DNA from: an uncultured Anaerovibrio sp.
GTDB lineage: Bacteria; Bacillota; Negativicutes; Selenomonadales; Selenomonadaceae
NCBI GenBank assembly: GCA_902785445.1
Contig: CACZYN010000147.1
Coordinates: 1 to 5,004 of the forward strand
Reading direction: 5' to 3'
DNA: 5,004 nt
Numbering within the stretch: the first letter of the stretch is position 1; every line of letters begins with the position of its first letter. The position numbers and the translations under genes are program-made. Shown in pieces: positions 1 to 5,004 of this stretch. The notes under the pieces are model-generated. The model had not been told where the DNA came from, did not search any database, and saw nothing but the letters and a program-made list of their open reading frames with translations.

Positions 1-564
1 ACGTTGGCCCCGGAATATCATAGCAGCGATAATAGTGCTGGGCATATCCAAATCCTTCAGCATGATATTGGCCAAAGGAGATTTTTTCTTGCCCTTGGTT
101 TCAAAAAGGCGTACCCGGCCATCGGCAAAATCCTCAATGTTAAGGGCAGCTGGTACCATCAGAATGCGATTTATTTCCATGGCCATGATGAGCTCAGGAT
201 TGAGCATAAGGTCAATATCAAAATTTGCTTTAAGATATTCCTTGGCCTCGGAGATGAACTGCATGTCTCTTATACGGGCAATGGTACGCTTTATACCGTG
301 TTTCTTGGCCAATATGCAAGCAACCATGTTTATCTCATCGGTGGCAGTTACCGCAATAAGCACATCGGCATCCCGAATGTCGTCGTTGTTCATGGTAATT
401 GGACTGGAGCCATTAGCCTCAATGGTGAGAACATCGAGATTGTTCTGTATGATTTGCAGGCGGGCTGGATTGTTATCCACCACCACCACGTCATATTCTT
501 CCTGTGACAGCCGCTCGGCAATGGTGTAGCCCAGTTTTCCTGCGCCAACTATTACTATTCGCAT
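1..564 (-). CDS. trkA: Trk system potassium uptake regulatory protein TrkA (partial, N-terminal 188 residues)
   Basis: Peripheral, cytoplasmic NAD(H)-binding subunit that gates Trk/Ktr potassium transporters. Reading the minus strand from ATG at 564 gives an open frame to the window edge, so the C-terminal part is outside. The N-terminus MRIVIVGAGKLG carries the Rossmann dinucleotide motif (G7-x-G9-x-x-G12). Acidic D30 ends the second strand (VVVVDNN), as expected for NAD ribose binding. The stretch EANGSSP (49-55) matches the TrkA-N 'GNGxSP' loop with a Gly-to-Ala change at its first position. ADVLIAVTATDEINMVAC (66-83) is highly typical of TrkA. Residues 1 to about 120 form the RCK_N domain, and the first RCK_C domain seems to begin around 145. 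Full-length TrkA has about 450 residues and two such units; single-unit KtrA has about 220, and which one this is cannot be settled here. The strong AGGAGG seven bases upstream supports the start. It is divergent from the plus-strand operon and probably functionally unrelated to it. Confidence 0.93.
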   Translation of the reverse strand, partial: MRIVIVGAGKLGYTIAERLSQEEYDVVVVDNNPARLQIIQNNLDVLTIEANGSSPITMNNDDIRDADVLIAVTATDEINMVACILAKKHGIKRTIARIRDMQFISEAKEYLKANFDIDLMLNPELIMAMEINRILMVPAALNIEDFADGRVRLFETKGKKKSPLANIMLKDLDMPSTIIAAMIFRGQR

Positions 565-571
565 AGGGGGT

Positions 572-577
572 CCTCCT
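572..577 (-). promoter_or_regulatory. Ribosome binding site of trkA
   Basis: On the minus strand the sequence reads AGGAGG, followed by seven bases and then the ATG at 564-562. This is a near-ideal Shine-Dalgarno site and fixes the trkA start. I found no convincing -35/-10 pair for trkA. A TATTAT on the minus strand (611-606) is a possible -10, but it lacks a recognisable -35 at 16-18 bases. Confidence 0.8.
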
Positions 578-702
578 ATAGGCTAATCGTTTCATTTCAT
601 GCTATATAATACTATTTTTATCATAAAAAAACCATACCAATAATTTTTGTTCTTTTTAGCTAAGAATTTGTTATTAAATTGCTTTTTTTCCAGGCTTTTT
701 GG

Positions 703-732
703 TTGAGGGGTAGAACTATATGCCCATATATT
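703..732 (+). promoter_or_regulatory. Candidate sigma-70-type promoter for the plus-strand operon
   Basis: TTGAGG at 703-708 (four of six to TTGACA) is separated by 18 bases from TATATT at 727-732 (five of six to TATAAT). This would start transcription about 35 bases before the GTG at 777. The -10 hexamer is also the left arm of a perfect 6-base inverted repeat, TATATT-GTAA-AATATA (727-742). The region is AT-rich, so both matches could be chance. The rest of the 565-776 divergent intergenic region shows no terminator, RNA gene or clear operator to me. Confidence 0.35.
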
Positions 733-763
733 GTAAAATATAAGTTAGTTGATTTTTGTATAT

Positions 764-768
764 GGAGG
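764..768 (+). promoter_or_regulatory. Ribosome binding site deciding a GTG start
   Basis: GGAGG lies eight bases before GTG at 777. The same frame is open upstream to a TTG at 756 and an ATG at 762, but the ATG overlaps this GGAGG and the TTG has no purine-rich site before it. The position of the site therefore argues for GTG 777 as the true start. Confidence 0.8.
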
Positions 769-776
769 ATGAAAAC

Positions 777-1337
777 GTGAGTAAATTTTGTAAACAATGT
801 GGTACCCCATTGGCAGATAATGCGACCTTCTGTCCTAAATGCGGGACTGCTCAATCCACACCACAAAACCTTAATCAGGCACCAGTCCCTAACCAGGTAC
901 AATTTCCTAATCAGGTTCCACCTAGAGGATTAAATCAAACCAGTAACAATAATACCATTGTATTTGTAATAATCGGCGTGGTGGTATTTATTGCTATATG
1001 GGTCCTTGGTTTTTTTGTTGTGTTTAATGGTGACATAAATGAAGTGAAGGAAACCTTTTCCATAGGTACCCAACAGAAGCCGGCGGTGGAAAAGAATACC
1101 AAATCCAATCCTACTTCCACGGAAAAGCCAAAGGATAATCCAGCTCCAAGAAATACAGGCGTTATTACTGGTACCGAGGTACGGATGAGAGTAGGTCCTG
1201 GTCTTAATGAAAACATCATTGGCTACTTTGACAAGGGTGAGCAGGTAGAAATATTAGAATCACGTCCAGGCTGGGCCAAGGTTAAGAGAAGTAATGGGGC
1301 TGTAGGCTGGGTATCAGATCAATTTTGTAAATTTTAA
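777..1337 (+). CDS. Zinc-ribbon, single-TM, bacterial SH3-domain protein
   Basis: A 186-residue protein with three parts. Residues 1-23 form a zinc ribbon, SKFCKQCG then TFCPKCG, with C5, C8, C19 and C22 as the four ligands. Residues 24-59 are a Pro/Asn/Gln-rich linker with a repeated PNQV (around 38-47). Residues 61-83 are one strongly hydrophobic membrane helix. A low-complexity Lys/Pro/Thr/Asn stretch follows to about 128. Residues 129-186 match a bacterial SH3 (SH3_3) domain: VRMRVGPG near the start, then KGEQVEILE, GWAKVK and GAVGWV. The likely topology is N-terminus and zinc ribbon in the cytoplasm, with the SH3 domain outside. Such SH3 domains are commonly wall- or peptide-binding, so a sensor or scaffold at the peptidoglycan is inferred; no enzyme activity is visible. 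GTG is chosen over an upstream in-frame TTG at 756 because GGAGG sits eight bases before it. It is first in the operon, with 19 bases to the next gene. Domain assignment is firm; role unknown. Confidence 0.88.
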   Translation: MSKFCKQCGTPLADNATFCPKCGTAQSTPQNLNQAPVPNQVQFPNQVPPRGLNQTSNNNTIVFVIIGVVVFIAIWVLGFFVVFNGDINEVKETFSIGTQQKPAVEKNTKSNPTSTEKPKDNPAPRNTGVITGTEVRMRVGPGLNENIIGYFDKGEQVEILESRPGWAKVKRSNGAVGWVSDQFCKF

Positions 1338-1356
1338 TTAAAGGTGAGTTAATAAA

Positions 1357-2118
1357 ATGAATAATTATTATGGTCAGCAAAATTATTATCGGCACAGATA
1401 TAGACGGAGAAGCAAGTGGCCGAGAGTATTAGGTGCATTGGCAGTTTTGCTTGTCTTTGTTGCTGGTGTATGGTGGGGAACGGGGCTCTTTAATGAGCCC
1501 GAAACCACCCCGGAAAATCCTCAGCAAGTAAATGATGTTGAAAAAGCTGACAAAAAGCCTGAAAAGGCCAAAAAAGTTGATAATGGCAACAAAGAAGAGA
1601 AGGTTGCTTCTAGTGGCAGCTTTGGGGATCAGGATTATCGCATTGTAATCCATAAGCTGTCTCATCAGCTGGAACTGTATAAGAAGGGTGAAGCAGCCCC
1701 TTATCGGGTTTATAGTTGTGCAACTGCCAAAAATAATGGGGATAAGACCCGTTCAGGAGATAATACCACGCCTACCAGCTGGGGCGGCGTAACTGGCTCC
1801 ATTCCAGGTGCGCTTCCACATACTGATTCAGCGAAAATTCCTTTTGAAGTGGATGAAATACTCTATGCCGGTGATTGGAGCCATGATTTTGGTGATGGCA
1901 ATGGGGAGATTCCGGGGGCCTATGGTCAGTGGTTCATCTCTTTAAATACCGGTTGGGATGGTATCGGTATTCACGGAACTCATGATCCGTCCAGTATAGG
2001 TACCAATGCTTCTGAGGGATGTATACGCCTTTATAATGACGATATCATCGAATTAAAAAGAATTATTTCACAGAAAAATGGTGGAGTCGGCGTAAAAGTC
2101 GTGATTCAGGAAGACTAA
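1357..2118 (+). CDS. Membrane-anchored L,D-transpeptidase (YkuD family)
   Basis: A 253-residue protein, likely a peptidoglycan cross-linking or modifying enzyme that acts outside the membrane through a cysteine nucleophile. A basic N-terminus (RHRYRRR, 12-18) precedes one membrane helix at about 22-45, giving an N-in/C-out signal anchor. Residues 46-90 are a charged Lys/Glu/Asp/Pro-rich spacer that could span part of the wall. The YkuD domain runs from about 94 (YRIVIHKLSHQLELYKKG) to 251. Catalytic-region motifs are visible: GIGIHGTHDP with H206, and SEGCIRLYNDD with nucleophile C222, 16 residues apart, which fits the family pattern H-x(14-17)-[ST]-x-G-C-x-R. The usual histidine in S-H-G-C is glutamate here, a variant tolerated in the family. 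The ATG at 1357 has AAGGTGAG at 1341-1348. No LysM or other wall-binding domain is visible, so the neighbouring SH3 protein might supply that function. Family assignment is confident; whether it makes 3-3 cross-links or anchors a protein is unknown. Confidence 0.92.
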   Translation: MNNYYGQQNYYRHRYRRRSKWPRVLGALAVLLVFVAGVWWGTGLFNEPETTPENPQQVNDVEKADKKPEKAKKVDNGNKEEKVASSGSFGDQDYRIVIHKLSHQLELYKKGEAAPYRVYSCATAKNNGDKTRSGDNTTPTSWGGVTGSIPGALPHTDSAKIPFEVDEILYAGDWSHDFGDGNGEIPGAYGQWFISLNTGWDGIGIHGTHDPSSIGTNASEGCIRLYNDDIIELKRIISQKNGGVGVKVVIQED

Positions 2119-2144
2119 AGATATAAAACAAGGGAGAAGGAATT

Positions 2145-3449
2145 ATGAGAAGACAGCGGGTTCTATCTGGCAGCGTGCTGGCCTTGCTGGTGATGATGTT
2201 CACATTGGTATTGGCTGGCTGTGGTAATGATGCCGTGCAGATTACCATGCCAGAGCAGGTGGCCAGCACTGCAAGTGGCGACTCAAAACAAATAGATGTG
2301 GATGTATATTGGGATGCCACAGTATCCATGCAAGGTTACACTACCATAACCAATGGAAATTTCTATCGGACTTTGCCGGATAGATTGGGGGATATTGGCA
2401 GTAATTTTGGTGAAACAAAATTTTATCGCTTTGGTAAGGATATAAAACAACTTGAGGGGCGGGAATATCGCAAGTTCAGCGAGCCAGGCTACTATGATGA
2501 GCTTATTACCGCCTTTCATAATGTCATAGATAAAGCGGATGAGTCCCATTTATCCATAGTTGTTACTGACCTTTTTGAGAGTGATTCAGATTGGAGTAAT
2601 GTAACCAAAAAGCTTAAGGAAAAATATTTTGCCAAGCATTTGGCTGTGGGCATTATTGGCATAAAGAATCCCTTTGATGGAGATATTTTTGACGTTGGAT
2701 TGAATGCTGCCAAGTATAAATACAACAGTGGTAATGATCCAGCAAAATATCGTCCTTTTTATTTGTTTATTATGGGACCAGAGGAAAAGGTTGCAGAGTT
2801 TTTCAATACATGGAAAGAACGTCAGTCAAATGCTGTGGAAATGCAGTACCTGCTGTTATCGGAAAACTTAACCGAAGAGGCGGCGGATTTTTCCCGGTTG
2901 GAAATCAAGGATAGCAAGAATATCTTCAAGGATGAACGCCTTGCTATTAAAGACAAACGGATTCGGGAATTTGGCATAGACAGCTTTGGTGATGAGTCTA
3001 TGCTGGTTTCTACATTCAATTACAAGCCACGTTTCGGCTCTTTCCCACTGGATATGAATAAATTGCTTGTTAAGAGTGAAGTATTCATCTTGGAGGAAGG
3101 GGAATGGAAGTTGGTGGATGACATGGATGGCAAGATTGATGCCACCGTCGCACCAGATCCGGAAAGTTCTGGTAACTATAACATTACGGTGAAATTTACG
3201 CCGGAATTGTCCACTAAGGCCGGTTACATTAATTTCCTTCATGTGTCTGTGTGCCCGGAAGAAAAGGGCTTTCAGATGCCAGACTGGATTAAGCAATGGA
3301 ATATGGCCAATATTGATATTGCGCCAGATCAGTTTGATGGGTCTAAAACCATTCATTTAATGCATTTGGTAGATTCCCTAAAAGCATCTGTGTTGGCGAC
3401 ATCGCATCCGTCCTTGGTAAATATGAATATGGTTATTGATTATCGGTAA
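2145..3449 (+). CDS. Putative lipoprotein with a von Willebrand A-like region
   Basis: A 434-residue protein not recognised as a named family. The N-terminus has a basic start (MRRQR), a hydrophobic core and a lipobox L23-A24-G25-C26, so it is probably exported and lipidated at C26. After a linker, residues about 50-215 look like a vWA/Rossmann-like fold. Strand IDVDVYWDATVSMQGY has D57-x-T59-x-S61-M-x-G, resembling the DxSxS metal site of vWA domains. A second strand, TKFYRFGKD, follows, and SIVVTDLFESD places T141-D142 where the vWA TD motif lies. The following LAVGIIGIKNPFDGD is another strand and loop. The middle MIDAS threonine is not evident (GYYDELITAF occupies its place), so metal binding may be weak or altered. 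Residues about 230-434 are mixed charged and beta-rich, with no motif I recognise. AGGGAGAAGG (2131-2140) precedes the ATG. It lies 26 bases after the transpeptidase gene and 27 before the membrane-protein gene. The lipoprotein call is strong; the vWA call is by motif and fold pattern only. Confidence 0.8.
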   Translation: MRRQRVLSGSVLALLVMMFTLVLAGCGNDAVQITMPEQVASTASGDSKQIDVDVYWDATVSMQGYTTITNGNFYRTLPDRLGDIGSNFGETKFYRFGKDIKQLEGREYRKFSEPGYYDELITAFHNVIDKADESHLSIVVTDLFESDSDWSNVTKKLKEKYFAKHLAVGIIGIKNPFDGDIFDVGLNAAKYKYNSGNDPAKYRPFYLFIMGPEEKVAEFFNTWKERQSNAVEMQYLLLSENLTEEAADFSRLEIKDSKNIFKDERLAIKDKRIREFGIDSFGDESMLVSTFNYKPRFGSFPLDMNKLLVKSEVFILEEGEWKLVDDMDGKIDATVAPDPESSGNYNITVKFTPELSTKAGYINFLHVSVCPEEKGFQMPDWIKQWNMANIDIAPDQFDGSKTIHLMHLVDSLKASVLATSHPSLVNMNMVIDYR

Positions 3450-3476
3450 TTTATATATAGAGGGGAAGTAATACTT

Positions 3477-3971
3477 ATGAGTAGAACGGTAAAAACCGTC
3501 ATAGGAATTATTGGCATCATTGTTGGTACATTAATTCTTAGCGTTTTGGCATATTATATCGGATCATTTTTGGGAAAATCCCTATTGACGGCGGGAGGAA
3601 CCAGCTATACTGTGTGGCAGGATCATTTCTTTAAGCTGGTACGCAATATAGGAATTATTTCCGGCATAATCTCATTGGTGTGGTATCTACTGGCACGGTT
3701 TGTTCTTAAGGTTGAGTATGCATACAACGTGGGTAAGCGCGTAATCTGGTGCATTATCGGCTTTATAGAATTGTTTATTTGCTTTGTGGTTCCGTATGTA
3801 ACCGCTTTCTTTGATAATCAGCTTAAGATAAATATTGCCATTCCGTTATTATTTGTATTTTTATATACCATACTGGGTTATTGGCTTGGCAGTATTTTAT
3901 CCACTCCGGCACCATTTAAGTACACACCCCTTGGTGCGGTAGTAATTCGTGGGGCTAGAGGCAGAAAGTGA
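3477..3971 (+). CDS. Small integral membrane protein, four predicted helices, function unknown
   Basis: A 164-residue hydrophobic protein I do not recognise as a named family. Four membrane segments are visible: about 8-32, 54-77, 88-112 and 118-141. Basic residues near the N-terminus (R3, K6), between helices 2 and 3 (K78, K87, R88) and in the C-terminal tail (R157, R160, R162, K163) suggest that both ends and the middle loop are cytoplasmic. Loop 1 (33-53) and the very short loop DNQLK (113-117) would then be outside. No transporter signature or catalytic residues are evident. Its position between a surface lipoprotein and a tubulin-like protein suggests, as inference only, that it links the two across the membrane. 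The ATG has AGAGGGGAAG upstream. The stop TGA at 3969-3971 overlaps the GAGG (3970-3973) of the next gene, so the two are probably translationally coupled. Confidence 0.8.
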   Translation: MSRTVKTVIGIIGIIVGTLILSVLAYYIGSFLGKSLLTAGGTSYTVWQDHFFKLVRNIGIISGIISLVWYLLARFVLKVEYAYNVGKRVIWCIIGFIELFICFVVPYVTAFFDNQLKINIAIPLLFVFLYTILGYWLGSILSTPAPFKYTPLGAVVIRGARGRK

Positions 3972-3973
3972 GG
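3970..3973 (+). promoter_or_regulatory. Ribosome binding site overlapping the upstream stop codon
   Basis: GAGG overlaps the TGA stop of the membrane-protein gene (3969-3971) and stands nine bases before ATG 3983. Ribosomes finishing the upstream gene would cover this site, a layout typical of coupled translation of partners that are needed together. It also supports ATG 3983 as the start. Confidence 0.65.
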
Positions 3974-3982
3974 ATATAGACA

Positions 3983-5004
3983 ATGGGTTATTACTTTATT
4001 TCAATAGGTGGTTCCGGAGCCAAGGTAATGGAATCATTGACACATTTGTGTGCTGCCGGACTTCTGCCAAACAAGGAAAAGCAGGAAAAGCTCTATGTTA
4101 TGGCCATTGACCCGGATATCGGTAACGGTAATTTAAAGCGCAGTAGTGCGGCACTGAATAGTTTTGAGGTATTTCAGGATTTTCAGGTAGGCAAAAATAC
4201 GCCCCTGCTGAAAACTGAGGTAGAATTGGCCAAGCCATTTATTTGGAGTCCAACGGAGCATGACAAAAAACTGGATGATATCATGTCCTATCAGGCCTAC
4301 AAGGATACTCCCTTGGGAAGCCTTTATGAGGCCCTTTACACCAGAGATGAACGGAACACCTTCTTAAATGAAGGATTCCGTGGACGTCCATCCATTGGTG
4401 CAGCTGTTATGGCTAAAAAGGCCGCTTTGTTTAGTACTCAGGGGTGGGAGGATCATGCAGATGCTCCTTGGGATAAATTTGCCCGGCTGGTTAAGCAGGA
4501 TGCTAAATCTGGTCAGATAGCACGTATTTTCTTGGCTGGTTCTGTATTTGGCGGTACTGGAGCGGCAGGTATGCCAACAGTAGCCAGATTGTTACAGCGG
4601 GAATTTAAAACTTATTGTGAAGAAGGAAAGGTGGTCATCGGTGGAGCGTTGATCTTACCGTATTTCTCCTTCACTCCTACTCAGATCAGTAACCAGATAT
4701 TTGCCTCCTCGGAAAACTTCCTGACTAATACCAAGGCAGCTTTGAAATATTATTCCGTTAAGGATAAGGTTTATAATTCCATGTACTTTATTGGTGATGA
4801 CGTCTTGTCACCAGTTAAGGACTTTAGCGTTGGTGCGGCAAGTCAGAACAATGATGCCCATATTGTGGACCTTTATGGTGCCTTTGCTGCAGTTGATTTT
4901 TATCAGACGCCGGTGGATGATCTGAAGAAATGCTCCTTTATAACTCATAGCATTGAGGAATGCTTTAAGTGGACGGATTTCCCAGATGTTCATATGGCTG
5001 ATGG
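3983..5004 (+). CDS. Divergent tubulin/FtsZ-superfamily protein, putative GTPase (partial, first 340 residues)
   Basis: Reads open from ATG 3983 to the window edge; the C-terminus is outside. The N-terminus MGYYFISIGGSGAKVMESL gives a beta strand and Gly-rich loop (G9-G10-S11-G12) like tubulin/FtsZ loop T1. VMAIDPD (39-45) resembles the strand and acidic T2 region. FLAGSVFGGTGAAGMP (183-198) carries the tubulin signature loop T4, with G190-G191-T192-G193 and G196. Canonical FtsZ has GGGTG; the first glycine is F189 here. VVIGGALILPYFSF and SENFLTNTKAALKYY fit the next strand and helix. About 180 residues separate T1 and T4, against roughly 85 in FtsZ, implying a large insertion. This matches the bacterial tubulin-like family (Pfam Tubulin_2 type) rather than cell-division FtsZ. 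GTP binding and filament formation are inferred from the family; T7 and the catalytic aspartate would lie beyond the window. It is cytosolic: no signal peptide or membrane segment is seen. The operon context suggests an envelope or membrane-associated role. Confidence 0.82.
   Translation, partial: MGYYFISIGGSGAKVMESLTHLCAAGLLPNKEKQEKLYVMAIDPDIGNGNLKRSSAALNSFEVFQDFQVGKNTPLLKTEVELAKPFIWSPTEHDKKLDDIMSYQAYKDTPLGSLYEALYTRDERNTFLNEGFRGRPSIGAAVMAKKAALFSTQGWEDHADAPWDKFARLVKQDAKSGQIARIFLAGSVFGGTGAAGMPTVARLLQREFKTYCEEGKVVIGGALILPYFSFTPTQISNQIFASSENFLTNTKAALKYYSVKDKVYNSMYFIGDDVLSPVKDFSVGAASQNNDAHIVDLYGAFAAVDFYQTPVDDLKKCSFITHSIEECFKWTDFPDVHMAD

Noticed and set aside
4..529. Two plus-strand open frames overlapping positions 4-507 and 35-529
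   Set aside because: They are shadows of the minus-strand trkA gene, whose Rossmann motif and ribosome binding site are unmistakable.
605..610. Perfect TATAAT on the plus strand as a -10 box
   Set aside because: No -35-like hexamer lies 16-19 bases upstream, and it is about 170 bases from the first gene in an AT-rich stretch.
681..702. GCTTTTTTTCC / GGCTTTTTGG near-repeat as a terminator or regulatory repeat
   Set aside because: There is no GC-rich hairpin before the T-runs, and the similarity is low complexity.
756..776. Upstream TTG (756) or ATG (762) as the start of the zinc-ribbon gene
   Set aside because: The ATG overlaps the GGAGG at 764-768 and the TTG lacks a ribosome binding site; GTG 777 is correctly spaced.
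660..902. Minus-strand open frame of 80 codons across the intergenic region and the zinc-ribbon gene
   Set aside because: No good ribosome binding site, no recognisable domain, and it is antisense to the cysteine motifs of a clear gene.
2868..3356. Minus-strand open frame of 162 codons inside the lipoprotein gene
   Set aside because: It is antisense to a continuous lipoprotein frame and shows no protein-like domain pattern, so it is a shadow frame.
4808..4993. Minus-strand open frame of 61 codons near the right edge
   Set aside because: It is antisense to the tubulin-like gene, with no ribosome binding site or domain support.

Overview
The window looks like chromosomal DNA from a Bacillota (Firmicutes)-type bacterium, perhaps a clostridial or negativicute anaerobe. 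The evidence is strong purine-rich Shine-Dalgarno sequences, a GTG start, moderate-to-low G+C by eye (not computed), and gene families common in that phylum. No gene here fixes the taxon more narrowly. I see no mobile elements, tRNA or rRNA genes, or CRISPR arrays.

Layout: bases 1-564 hold the 5' part of a minus-strand trkA gene, the NAD-binding regulatory subunit of Trk potassium uptake; its 3' end lies outside the window. A 212-base AT-rich intergenic region (565-776) separates it from a plus-strand gene train. Five tightly spaced genes (gaps of 19, 26, 27 and 11 bases, no terminator seen) then run to the right edge: (1) a zinc-ribbon/TM/SH3 protein, 777-1337; (2) a membrane-anchored YkuD L,D-transpeptidase, 1357-2118; (3) a lipoprotein with a von Willebrand A-like region, 2145-3449; (4) a small protein with four predicted membrane helices, 3477-3971; (5) the first 340 codons of a divergent tubulin/FtsZ-superfamily protein, 3983 to beyond 5004. 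The fifth gene and trkA are open at the window edges.

The operon is the point of interest. A cytosolic tubulin-like putative GTPase is co-directional with a possible membrane linker, a surface lipoprotein with a degenerate metal-site (MIDAS-like) motif, a peptidoglycan cross-linking enzyme and an SH3-type envelope protein with a cytoplasmic zinc ribbon. An inferred reading is an inside-to-outside envelope or membrane-remodelling machine, in which a cytoskeletal GTPase connects through membrane proteins to wall-acting and wall-binding partners. Comparative genomics has previously linked divergent FtsZ/tubulin homologues with vWA proteins in a proposed membrane-remodelling system. The particular combination here, with a transpeptidase and an exported rather than cytosolic vWA-like protein, deserves checking. 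The function of the whole operon is inferred, not demonstrated.
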